Assembly: GCA_937880585.1 (NCBI GenBank)
Contig: CALFMR010000359.1
Location: 1 to 7,439, forward strand
Reading direction: 5' to 3'
DNA length: 7,439 nt
From: an uncultured Acidobacteriota bacterium
GTDB taxonomy: Bacteria; Acidobacteriota; Vicinamibacteria; Vicinamibacterales; SCN-69-37
Below are positions 1 through 5,622 of this stretch, one piece after another. Below the pieces are notes generated by a model that saw only the letters and a list, made by a program, of their open reading frames with translations, was not told the origin of the DNA and did no database searches. The first letter of the stretch is position 1. Each line of letters opens with the position of its first letter. Made by a program: the position numbers and the translations under genes.

Positions 1-201
1 TTCCTCTCGACGGCCACCGACACGCTGACGCGGCAGATCAAGTCGATGGACCAGCAGATCCAGGACATGCAGGCGCGGCTGGCGCAGCAGCGCGACTCCC
101 TGCAGCAGCAGTTCACGCAGGCCGACCTCGCCATGTCGCAGTTGAAGAGCCAGACGTCGTCGCTCTCGAGCTTCGGCGCGAACCTCGGCTCGTCTCTCTA
201 G
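1..201 (+). CDS. fliD: Flagellar filament cap protein FliD, C-terminal end (partial)
   Basis: Open reading frame entering from the left edge and ending at TAG 199-201; 66 codons are visible and the start lies outside the window. The visible part is an amphipathic, glutamine-rich helix (repeated I..MQ.RLAQQRDSL spacing) followed by QQFTQADLAMSQLKSQ and a Ser-rich tail. This is the typical FliD C-terminal D0 coiled-coil, where FliD ends with 'l..qFtamd..ms.l.sq...L'. FliD is exported through the flagellar type III system and forms the cap under which flagellin polymerises; its C-terminal helix is also the part bound by FliT-type chaperones in enterics. It is followed directly by fliS, the usual fliD-fliS order. 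Identity rests on this short tail plus context. Confidence 0.85.
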   Translation, partial: FLSTATDTLTRQIKSMDQQIQDMQARLAQQRDSLQQQFTQADLAMSQLKSQTSSLSSFGANLGSSL

Positions 202-211
202 ATTGCCCGCC

Positions 212-604
212 ATGACCCCGACGTCGGTCGCCAACCAGTACCTCGCCACACAGGTCCAATCGAGCCGTCCGCTCGAGCTCATCGTCCTGCTCTACGACGC
301 CGCACTGCGCCACACGGCGACCGCGCGCGAGGCGATGGTGCGCCGCGACATCGCGACGCGCCGCACCGCCCTGTCGAAGACGATGGCGATCATCGGCGAG
401 CTGCAGAACACGCTGGACATGGAGCGCGGCGGCGCGATTGCCTCCGAGCTGGACCGGCTCTACGGCTGGATGCAGTCGCGGCTGCTCGACGCCATCATGC
501 AGCAGGACGCGCGGCCCATCGACGACACGCGCCGCGTGCTGGAGACGCTGCGCGACGCCTGGCACACCATCGCGTCGGCGCCGCCAGCCGAGGCCCATCC
601 GTGA
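212..604 (+). CDS. fliS: Flagellin export chaperone FliS
   Basis: A 130-aa protein, close to the usual FliS length of about 125-140. FliS binds the C-terminal helix of newly made flagellin in the cytoplasm, prevents premature polymerisation and delivers it to the export gate; in several bacteria it also affects FlgM and FliW. Visible family signatures are ANQYLATQVQSSRPLELIVLLYDAAL near the N-terminus in the form 'Y....v..a.p.eLi.lLYd.al' (residues about 7-32), a central helix RTALSKTMAIIGELQNTLD, and a last helix containing LYGWMQSRLLDAIMQQD. I chose ATG 212; an in-frame TTG at 203 would add only three residues, and neither has a clear Shine-Dalgarno sequence. It lies 10 nt after the fliD stop, and its TGA overlaps the GTG start of the next gene (GTGA), suggesting translational coupling. 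Confidence 0.92.
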   Translation: MTPTSVANQYLATQVQSSRPLELIVLLYDAALRHTATAREAMVRRDIATRRTALSKTMAIIGELQNTLDMERGGAIASELDRLYGWMQSRLLDAIMQQDARPIDDTRRVLETLRDAWHTIASAPPAEAHP

Positions 605-1074
605 CCTCCGACGAGCTCGCCCGTCTCATCGAGCAGTACCGCGCCGGCATCGAGGCGGAGCTGAGCCTGCTCCGCCGGCTCGCCGACGTCTCGGGCCAAC
701 AGCGGTCGGTCACCCACGCGCGTGATTTCCAGGCGTTCGGCGCCACCGCCGACGAGCGCGATCACATCATGCGCAGCCTGGTGACGATTGAAGACGATCT
801 GCGTACCGTGCGGCTCACGCTCACGGCGCACCGCGATCTGGCGGCCGGGACACCGGGCTTCGACGAGGTGGCCGCGCTGCACCGCGAAGCCGCCGACCTC
901 GTCGCGTCGATCCTGCGCACCGATCAGGCCTCGCTCTCGGCGCTGGCCGACGCCGAGCTCGCGCACCGATCCGCGGTCGCGAGCCTCGAACGCGGCGAGA
1001 CGACGCTCGCCGCCTACCGGCGTGTGCTGGCGCCGCCGGTCTCGAGCGCGACGCTCGTCAACCGCCGCGGCTGA
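601..1074 (+). CDS. Putative FliT/FlgN-type flagellar chaperone (hypothetical helical protein)
   Basis: A 157-aa all-helical, Leu/Ala/Arg-rich protein starting at GTG 601 inside the GTGA junction with fliS. No single diagnostic motif identifies it, and it has no signal peptide or membrane segment. Predicted helices lie roughly at residues 3-30, 50-82, 87-108 and 112-142, followed by a short Pro-containing tail (LAPPVSSATLVNRRG). Small helical-bundle proteins after fliD-fliS are typically FliT or FlgN-like chaperones that bind FliD or FlgK/FlgL before export. Here position is the main evidence; FliT of FliD is the most likely role because fliD lies two genes upstream. Its last 20 codons overlap, on the opposite strand, the 3' end of the convergent acetyltransferase gene (1014-1074). 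It could also be an uncharacterised flagellar protein of this lineage. Confidence 0.6.
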   Translation: MTSDELARLIEQYRAGIEAELSLLRRLADVSGQQRSVTHARDFQAFGATADERDHIMRSLVTIEDDLRTVRLTLTAHRDLAAGTPGFDEVAALHREAADLVASILRTDQASLSALADAELAHRSAVASLERGETTLAAYRRVLAPPVSSATLVNRRG

Positions 1075-1979
1075 TCGCAGACCGCGACGACGAACGCCGC
1101 GCGATCACGGAATCCCAGACGCTCGTAGATGGATGCCGCGCGGCGATTGCCCGTCGCGACGAGCAGGGTGGCCTGCGTGAAACCGCGCGAGGCGGCCTCG
1201 GCCATGGCGCGCGCGACGAGCGCGGTGCCGAGCCCCCGGCCGCGCGCGGACGGATCGACGGCAACCTGCGCGAGGTGCGCGGTGCCCGGGGCGAGCTCGC
1301 TCGCGAAGACCGCGCCCGCCAACCGGCGCGTGTCGTCGAGATCCGCCATGACGCTGAGGTCGGGACGGAATCGCCCGCACGCCGATGTGGCGAGCAGGCC
1401 GCGAACGTAGTCGATCCACTCGGCGTCGAGCCCGCGCGGCGCGAACGCGCGCAGGTCGCTCGCGTCTTCATACGCGCGCGCGCACAAGGTCACGAACGGC
1501 TCGACGTCGCCCATGTGCCAGGGCCGCAGGCGGAACGGCGCGTCGACGGCCGCCGCGGGACGCACCGGTGCCGACAAATAGCGGTAGCGGGCGGTGGCAA
1601 AGCCCGCCCGCTCGAGCGCCGACGCCAGGCCCGGCGCGCCGCCGCGGCAGCACACCACGGCAATCGACGCGCGCGTGGCCAGCGGTGACCGTCGGATCGC
1701 GTCGACGAGTGCCGTGGCGGCACCGGCCGTTTCGGCCACGAACATCGCCACCTGCAGCATGTCGCCATGGACCAGGAAACACGTCCAGCCGGCGACGCGC
1801 GAGAAGTCGTCGCGCAGGACGAAGCCCGCCAGCCGGCCGTCGGCGCGCGACGGCTCGATCGTGCGCCACGCCTCGGTGACGTCCCAGTCGAGCTCGGCGC
1901 GCCAGCGATCGGCCTCCGCCTCGATGAGCGGCCGAATCACGGCCGCCGGTTCCGCTCGCCAGTCCTCGCAGGTGAACAT
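1014..1979 (-). CDS. Tandem GNAT-family N-acetyltransferase in the flagellar operon
   Basis: A 321-aa protein with two GNAT-like halves. The C-terminal half (about residues 148-300) carries the acetyl-CoA binding signature: strand AHLAQVAVDPSA, motif A RGRGLG (residues 246-251, the R/Q-x-x-G-x-G loop) and motif B NRRAASIYERLGF (278-290). The N-terminal half (about 1-140) shows a degenerate GNAT pattern without a clear pyrophosphate loop, ending in LASALERAGFATA, so it is probably a non-catalytic or substrate-binding copy. Start ATG 1979 overlaps the csrA stop by one base (TGATG), so it should be translationally coupled to csrA. The acceptor is unknown. Flagellin or flagellin-glycan acetylation, protein lysine or N-terminal acetylation, or an unrelated hitchhiking metabolic role are all possible. 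The last ~20 codons overlap the convergent FliT-like gene. Confidence 0.82.
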   Translation of the reverse strand: MFTCEDWRAEPAAVIRPLIEAEADRWRAELDWDVTEAWRTIEPSRADGRLAGFVLRDDFSRVAGWTCFLVHGDMLQVAMFVAETAGAATALVDAIRRSPLATRASIAVVCCRGGAPGLASALERAGFATARYRYLSAPVRPAAAVDAPFRLRPWHMGDVEPFVTLCARAYEDASDLRAFAPRGLDAEWIDYVRGLLATSACGRFRPDLSVMADLDDTRRLAGAVFASELAPGTAHLAQVAVDPSARGRGLGTALVARAMAEAASRGFTQATLLVATGNRRAASIYERLGFRDRAAFVVAVCDQPRRLTSVALETGGASTRR

Positions 1980-2230
1980 CAGTCGTGCGGCTCCTGCCGC
2001 GATGCGCGCTGCCGCAGACGCGAGACGAGCGCGCGCGCGGCATCCGGTTCGGCGGCCGCCGAGGCATTGGCCGCGCGGATTTGATCGTAGATTTCCCGCC
2101 GGTGCACGGGGACGTGCGGCGCCGCCGTGACGCCGATGCGCACGGTGTCGCGCCCGATGCGCAGCACTTTCACCTCGACGCCGTCGCCGATGACAATCGC
2201 CTCGTCCGCCTTGCGGGTGAAGACGAGCAC
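1979..2230 (-). CDS. csrA: Carbon storage / translational regulator CsrA
   Basis: An 83-aa homodimeric RNA-binding protein that binds GGA motifs in mRNA leaders, including the flagellin leader, and blocks translation. The start is GTG 2230, because the family begins at this exact residue (M-L-I/V-L/F-T-R-K) and only an in-frame read-through lies upstream. Visible are VLVFTRKADEAIVIGDG, the middle strands VEVKVLRIGRDTVRIGV, and HVPVHRREIYDQI. R44 of the VHR-REIY segment, a key RNA-contact residue, is present; position 4 is Phe rather than Leu. Residues ~55-83 form an Ala/Arg-rich extension beyond the 61-aa enteric form, as in FliW-regulated CsrA proteins whose C-terminal extension contributes to FliW binding. 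A strong ribosome-binding site (GGGGTGA) overlaps the fliW stop, and there is a 4-nt gap to fliW. Confidence 0.95.
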   Translation of the reverse strand: MLVFTRKADEAIVIGDGVEVKVLRIGRDTVRIGVTAAPHVPVHRREIYDQIRAANASAAAEPDAARALVSRLRQRASRQEPHD

Positions 2231-2234
2231 GCGG

Positions 2235-2241
2235 TCACCCC
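2235..2241 (-). promoter_or_regulatory. Ribosome-binding site of csrA overlapping the fliW stop
   Basis: On the minus strand GGGGTGA ends 4 nt before GTG 2230. Its last three bases are the fliW TGA stop codon. This supports the GTG start of csrA and suggests that ribosomes ending on fliW re-initiate on csrA, keeping the two partners in a fixed ratio. Confidence 0.65.
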
Positions 2242-2630
2242 AGCGGATGATCGAGCCGATACGGACTCTCCGCCGGCACGATCTGAATGCCACGCATCGA
2301 CGCCGGGTTGATGACGATGGGCGCGCGCAGGTTGACCGTCGCAGGGGCGTGCTCGTGCGCCGAGACCAGCGCGAGCCACAGGAGCGGCGCGCCGGGCGCC
2401 GCATCGAGTCGCGCGCGGTCGGCCAGCGCCGCCTCACCCGCGAACGACGGCTCGACCTGCCGCGGATCGATCGCGACGAATGACGGCGCGTCAGGCCCCA
2501 TGCCCTGGAGCAGCGTGAACGGATCGAGCGATGGCGACGCGACCAGCACGAACCGATGACTCGATTCGAAGCCGGGCAGCCCGTCGGCGAACGTCACGAC
2601 CTCTTCGTGTACGGCGACGTCGGTCGTCAC
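2235..2630 (-). CDS. fliW: Flagellar assembly factor FliW (CsrA antagonist)
   Basis: A 131-aa cytoplasmic protein. FliW binds either unexported flagellin or CsrA. When flagellin is exported, FliW is freed to sequester CsrA and relieve repression of flagellin translation. Family features seen: VVTFADGLPGFE near the N-terminus (residues 11-22, the 'i.F.dGLPGFe' signature), FVLVASPSLDPFTLLQ (27-42), FVAIDPRQVEP (51-61), and the C-terminal block ATVNLRAPIVINPASMRG ... YRLDHPL. Length is slightly below the ~140-150 aa common in the family. The start is GTG 2630, overlapping the flgL stop in a GTGA junction with only a weak Shine-Dalgarno upstream, so translation is probably coupled to flgL. It sits directly upstream of csrA, its regulatory target. 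Confidence 0.95.
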   Translation of the reverse strand: MTTDVAVHEEVVTFADGLPGFESSHRFVLVASPSLDPFTLLQGMGPDAPSFVAIDPRQVEPSFAGEAALADRARLDAAPGAPLLWLALVSAHEHAPATVNLRAPIVINPASMRGIQIVPAESPYRLDHPLG

Positions 2631-3514
2631 TGCAGGTAATCCAGGAGCGACTGCCGCTCGGCGGAGCTGACCGCGCCGAGGGCGGCCTGGTAGGCTGTGC
2701 TGGCTTGCGACATCTTCGTGGCCGACTCGGCGAGATTCGCGTCCTCGAGCGTCGACCGCCGCGTATCGGCCGCCTGCCGCAGCGCCTGCAGCCGCGACGT
2801 CGCGTCATCGACGGTGTTCTCGGCGGCGCCGAGACGGCCCTGCGCCTGGAGCGTGCGATCGAACGCGCGGTCGAGGGCCGACAGCCCGTTCGTGATCGCG
2901 TCGTCGTCGCCCGACTCGATCGCGTCGGCGAGCTGGTCGAGCGTCGTGAAGACGTCGGTCGTGTCCGATCCCTGCGCGACGGCCTGGCCGTTGACCGTCG
3001 TCGAGACGAGCTGGCCGTGCTGCACTTCCACTTGCGTGGTGTCGCTGTTGCCTTGATACGTCCACGTGCCGTCCACCTGCGCGTAGGGCGGCTGGTCGAC
3101 GGCCGTGCCCGAGAACAGGTACGTGCCGTTGAAGGTCGTGTTGAAATCGGTGACGAGCGAATCGCGCAACCCGCGAATGGCCGCGGCCGCCGAGTCCCGG
3201 GCCGTCTGGTCGACCGTCGAGCCGCGCGCGCTCGTGCCGGTGACGATGGCCGAGCTCAGCTTGTCGACGATGCCCGCCAGCACGTTGTCGGTGGCCGACA
3301 GCTTGGCGGAGGCCGAGTTGCTCGTCGCCGTGTAGGCGTCGATCGTGGCCATCGTCGCGTGCTCGCCGATGGCCTGGCTGGCGCCGAGCGGGTCGTCGCT
3401 GACCGTATTGATCCGGCGGCCGGTCGCCACTTCCTGCTGCGCCTTGGCGAACTGGTTCGCGGCGGTGTTGATCGCCGACAGCCCGTCGCGCATCAGATCG
3501 AAAATGACTCGCAT
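2627..3514 (-). CDS. flgL: Hook-filament junction protein FlgL (HAP3)
   Basis: A 295-aa flagellin-like protein (E. coli FlgL 317, B. subtilis 298). It is exported by the flagellar type III system and forms the second junction ring between hook and filament. The N-terminal D0/D1 helix has GLSAINTAANQFAKAQQEVATGR and the flagellin-family box TGRRINTVSDDP (residues 31-42). The middle (about 130-215) is Thr/Ser/Gly/Asp-rich, including FNGTYLFSGTAVDQPPY, a characteristic FlgL segment. The C-terminal helix ends AYQAALGAVSSAERQSLLDYLQ. An upstream in-frame extension of 78 residues exists but lacks family similarity and lies within flgK; ATG 3514, overlapping the flgK stop by one base (TGATG), is the start. 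It lacks cysteine, as is usual for axial proteins. Confidence 0.95.
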   Translation of the reverse strand: MRVIFDLMRDGLSAINTAANQFAKAQQEVATGRRINTVSDDPLGASQAIGEHATMATIDAYTATSNSASAKLSATDNVLAGIVDKLSSAIVTGTSARGSTVDQTARDSAAAAIRGLRDSLVTDFNTTFNGTYLFSGTAVDQPPYAQVDGTWTYQGNSDTTQVEVQHGQLVSTTVNGQAVAQGSDTTDVFTTLDQLADAIESGDDDAITNGLSALDRAFDRTLQAQGRLGAAENTVDDATSRLQALRQAADTRRSTLEDANLAESATKMSQASTAYQAALGAVSSAERQSLLDYLQ

Positions 3515-4884
3515 CACTGCACCATGTTCATCAACGCGTCGAGCGTGTCCGAAATCGTCGTGAAATAGCGCGCGTTGGCCTCGTACGCGCGCTGGAAGCG
3601 CATCAGGTTGGCCGCCTCCTCGTCGAGCGACACGCCGGACGTCTGGTCCCGGAGCTGCTGGAGCTGCTGGATGACGGCGTCGTGCGACGCGCTCGACGCC
3701 GTCGCGCTCGAGACGTCCGTGCCGACGCGATAGGCGAACTGACTCCACGCGGCGAGCGGCGATGCCGTGCCGCCGACCGCGATCGGGGCGTCGCGCAGCC
3801 CGGCAATCGTCCGCGCGGTTGTGTTGTCGCCCGCGGCGCCCGTACCTGACGCGGCGATCAACTGCGGATCGCCGTTCACCGCGTCGGCGACCGAGAGCGC
3901 TGCCGCCGCGCCGGCGACGGTCGCCGGTGGCGTGAAGAAGTCGCCGCCCGCGTCGCCATTGGCGTCGAAGCCGGCATGGTGCGCCGTGTTGACGGCCGTC
4001 GCGACGTCGGACGCGAGCTGATCGATCTGCGACTGGTAGCCTGGCACAACCGTGTCACGGACGTGCAACAGGCCGCCAATCTCGCCACCGGTGATCTCGC
4101 TCGTGATGTCCCGGCCGCCCGACTGGATGGCGGTGAGGCCGTTGGGCGCCGTCGCCGTGCCGGTCAGCGTGTAGGCGGTCGCGCCCACGACGAGCGCGCG
4201 GCCGTTGCCGACCGACAGATCGACCTGTCCGTCAGGCCGCGACGTGACCGCCGCTCCCGTGATCCGCACGAGCTCGGCGACGGCCGAGTTCCGCTCGTCG
4301 CGGAGGTTCTCGACGTCCGGACCGTTGACGCTGATCTGGTCGTTCAGGTGCGCGACCTGCGCGGCGAGCTGATTGACCTGCCCGAGGTCGTTGACGATCG
4401 ATGTGTCGGCCGTCTGCCGCGCGGTGCTCAGCCGATCGGCCATGTCGTGAAAGCCGCTGACGAGCTGCTGCGCCTGCACGATGACGCCGTCGCGCGCGGG
4501 CGCGGACGTCGGATCGTCGGCCAGCGTCGAAAACGCATCGAAGAACGACGAGAGCTGCGCGTCGAGCGACTGCCCGGGCAGCCCGACCGCGGCCTCGATG
4601 TCGGTGAGCCCGTTGACGGTCGCCTGATCGTAGGCGCCGGCTTCCTGCTCGTTCGCGAGCCGCGCCTCGACGAACGGATCGCGCTCGGCGCGAATGCCCT
4701 GTACGGTGACGCCGCCCGTCGCGCTGAGATCCGTCGCGGGCGGCACTTCGGCCAGGAGCAGCGTGCGGCGCGTGTAACCAGGCGTGTTGATGTTGGCGAT
4801 GTTCTGCCCCGCCACGTCCATGCCCGTGTTGGCCGCCGCGAGCGACTGCGATGCCGTCGAAAGACTCGTGAAGAGGCCGGACAT
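3514..4884 (-). CDS. flgK: Hook-associated protein FlgK (HAP1)
   Basis: A 456-aa junction protein, exported by the flagellar type III system, forming the first ring on the hook. The N-terminus has FTSLSTASQSLAAANTGMDVAGQ followed by the rod/hook-family box NIANINTPGYTRR (residues 28-40). The C-terminal D0 helix has VSLDEEAANLMRFQRAYEANARYF and ISDTLDALMNMV, the standard FlgK ending. The central region is Ala/Gly/Thr/Asp-rich and carries SFFDAFSTLADDPTSAPARD, a FlgK D1 segment. At 456 aa it is shorter than E. coli (547) and B. subtilis (507) FlgK, consistent with a reduced surface-exposed middle domain. Start ATG 4884 lies 2 nt after the flgN-like stop; the ribosome-binding site is weak, suggesting coupling. 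There are no cysteines. Confidence 0.96.
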   Translation of the reverse strand: MSGLFTSLSTASQSLAAANTGMDVAGQNIANINTPGYTRRTLLLAEVPPATDLSATGGVTVQGIRAERDPFVEARLANEQEAGAYDQATVNGLTDIEAAVGLPGQSLDAQLSSFFDAFSTLADDPTSAPARDGVIVQAQQLVSGFHDMADRLSTARQTADTSIVNDLGQVNQLAAQVAHLNDQISVNGPDVENLRDERNSAVAELVRITGAAVTSRPDGQVDLSVGNGRALVVGATAYTLTGTATAPNGLTAIQSGGRDITSEITGGEIGGLLHVRDTVVPGYQSQIDQLASDVATAVNTAHHAGFDANGDAGGDFFTPPATVAGAAAALSVADAVNGDPQLIAASGTGAAGDNTTARTIAGLRDAPIAVGGTASPLAAWSQFAYRVGTDVSSATASSASHDAVIQQLQQLRDQTSGVSLDEEAANLMRFQRAYEANARYFTTISDTLDALMNMVQ

Positions 4885-4886
4885 GA

Positions 4887-5231
4887 TCAGGACACCGACG
4901 TCAGATGATGGGGAGCGGCGGTAGCGAGCGGACGCCGTCCCGCGCGATCGTAGGCGGCGCCGGGCAGGACGGCGCGCGAGAAATCGGTGGCCGATCGACC
5001 GAGCGCCTGGCAGCGCGCGAGCGATCCGCGAATGCCCACGAGCGCGCGCGCGACATCGGGCGACGAGCGTTCGTCGGCGGACGGCCGCCAGGCCGCCAGT
5101 TGCGCGGCCGCGTCGGCCATCGGCGCTTCGGCGGCGAGCACGGCCGCCGCGTCGCCCGCGGCGAGCGCGTTGGCCAGCGCGTCGAGCGCCGCGCCAATTC
5201 GCACGAGGACGTCAGGCGGCCTGGGAGTCAT
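4887..5231 (-). CDS. Putative FlgN-type chaperone for FlgK/FlgL
   Basis: A 114-aa helical protein directly between flgM and flgK, the canonical place of flgN. Sequence is Ala/Leu/Arg-rich with an N-terminal helix RIGAALDALANALAAGDAAAVLAAEAPMADAA in FlgN-like style (a 'L..L..AL...D...L' pattern), a second helix around 56-95, and a tail SRAVLPGAAYDRAGRRP with a Y-D-x-x-G element similar to the Tyr-Gly motif that often ends FlgN-type proteins. FlgN binds FlgK and FlgL C-terminal helices and delivers them to the export apparatus. It is short compared with enteric FlgN (138 aa). ATG 5231 overlaps the end of flgM by 20 nt and has no clear ribosome-binding site; a GTG at codon 10 is an alternative start. 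Assignment relies on position as much as on sequence. Confidence 0.7.
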   Translation of the reverse strand: MTPRPPDVLVRIGAALDALANALAAGDAAAVLAAEAPMADAAAQLAAWRPSADERSSPDVARALVGIRGSLARCQALGRSATDFSRAVLPGAAYDRAGRRPLATAAPHHLTSVS

Positions 5232-5511
5232 GGACGTCGGTGAGCGCGGTCAGGATGTGCCCGGCCAGCGCGTCGAGATCCGTGCCGAGGCTGCCGGCAT
5301 CGAGGAGCGCGCGTCCGCGCGCGACGGCCTCCGGACGCACGTCGCTGCTGCCCGCGGCGCGGATCGCGGCATCAGCCAGCGCCAGATCGTTCGAGAGCTG
5401 CACGTGATCGCGGCTCGAGGCGCCGTTCGTCGTGTCGGTCGCGCGCGGCCGATCGAATCGCGCAGCGCTCACCGCGGCGGCCAGGGTGTGACGCGGGTCT
5501 TCGACTTTCAT
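5212..5511 (-). CDS. flgM: Anti-sigma-28 factor FlgM
   Basis: A 99-aa protein. FlgM binds FliA (sigma-28) and blocks late flagellar transcription until the hook is complete, when it is exported. The C-terminal sigma-binding part is recognisable: DHVQLSNDLALADAAI (residues 35-50, the 'D.V.lS..A' box) and DVRPEAVARGRALLDAGSLGTDLDALAGHILTAL (57-90, the 'vR.e.V...r..i..G.y..d...vA..il' box). The N-terminal ~30 residues are polar and likely disordered, as is usual. I start at ATG 5511, not at an upstream in-frame codon 14 residues earlier, because GGGAG lies 7 nt before ATG 5511 and the extension would start within the leader RNA. It is the first gene of the unit running to csrA and the acetyltransferase, and has its own sigma-28 promoter. 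Confidence 0.9.
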   Translation of the reverse strand: MKVEDPRHTLAAAVSAARFDRPRATDTTNGASSRDHVQLSNDLALADAAIRAAGSSDVRPEAVARGRALLDAGSLGTDLDALAGHILTALTDVHDSQAA

Positions 5512-5518
5512 ACCTTCT

Positions 5519-5523
5519 CTCCC
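5519..5523 (-). promoter_or_regulatory. Ribosome-binding site of flgM
   Basis: GGGAG on the minus strand, 7 nt before ATG 5511. A second purine run (AAGG) ends only 1 nt before the ATG and is too close to serve. The GGGAG core is also the 3' strand of a small leader hairpin. Confidence 0.6.
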
Positions 5524-5543
5524 GATACCGGGAAGCTGTCCCC
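5519..5543 (-). promoter_or_regulatory. flgM leader with two mutually exclusive hairpins
   Basis: Read as minus-strand RNA, GGGGA (5543-5539) can pair with UUCCC (5534-5530) around a CAGC loop, one pair being G-U. Alternatively UCCCG (5533-5529) can pair with CGGGA (5524-5520) around a GUAU loop, extendable by a U-G pair. The two stems share 5533-5530, so only one can form at a time. The second stem covers the GGGAG ribosome-binding site; the first leaves it free. Pairings are seen in the sequence; a regulatory role is inference. Confidence 0.4.
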
Positions 5544-5551
5544 ACGTGCTC

Positions 5552-5578
5552 AAATCGGCCTCACATCAGAAAACTTGA
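5552..5578 (-). promoter_or_regulatory. Sigma-28 (FliA) promoter of the flgM operon
   Basis: On the minus strand TCAAGTTT (5578-5571), an 11-nt spacer (5570-5560) and GCCGATTT (5559-5552). The enteric sigma-28 consensus is TAAAGTTT-N11-GCCGATAA, so 14 of 16 positions and the exact spacing agree. Transcription should begin near 5546-5544, giving a flgM leader of about 34 nt. It lies in the only intergenic gap over 100 bp in the window and points at flgM, a classic sigma-28 target, where it closes the FlgM/FliA autoregulatory loop. Expected products are FlgM, FlgN-like, FlgK, FlgL, FliW, CsrA and the acetyltransferase. Confidence 0.8.
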
Positions 5579-5587
5579 ATCCACTTG

Positions 5588-5622
5588 TTCTGGCTTCTGG
5601 CTTCTGGCTTCGAACTTCTAAC
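5588..5622 (-). repeat. Heptamer tandem repeat across the flgJ stop
   Basis: Plus strand shows TTCTGGC three times in perfect tandem (5588-5608), then TTCGAAC (5609-5615) and TTCTAAC (5616-5622), both matching the first three bases and the final C. The flgJ TAG stop (5618-5620) lies inside the last copy. The array is less GC-rich than surrounding genes and directly precedes the sigma-28 promoter. It looks like replication-slippage sequence; no protein binding is implied. Confidence 0.75.

Noticed and set aside
1072..1107. Inverted repeat TGATCGC/GCGATCA as a bidirectional terminator
   Set aside because: Only 7 bp with a 22-nt loop, no T-tract on either side, and inside the acetyltransferase coding region; kept only as a note.
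2252..2263. GCCGATAC on the plus strand resembling a sigma-28 -10 element
   Set aside because: It lies inside fliW, has no TAAAG-like -35 at 11 nt spacing, and does not point to a plus-strand gene.
2231..2437. Longer csrA frame starting upstream at 2437
   Set aside because: The added ~69 residues lie within fliW and show no similarity; the CsrA fold begins exactly at the GTG with a good ribosome-binding site.
2531..3568. 345-aa plus-strand open frame antisense to flgL and fliW
   Set aside because: Arg/Val-rich composition typical of antisense frames in high-GC genes, no recognisable domain, and it fully overlaps well-supported flgL and fliW.
3515..3748. 78-codon N-terminal extension of flgL
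   Set aside because: Arg-rich, unlike FlgL, lies inside flgK, and the true start MRVIFDLMRDGLSAIN at 3514 overlaps the flgK stop in a normal TGATG junction.
3976..4908. 310-aa plus-strand open frame antisense to flgK
   Set aside because: Arg/Asp-rich shadow of the flgK codons; flgK is clear from its N- and C-terminal boxes on the other strand.
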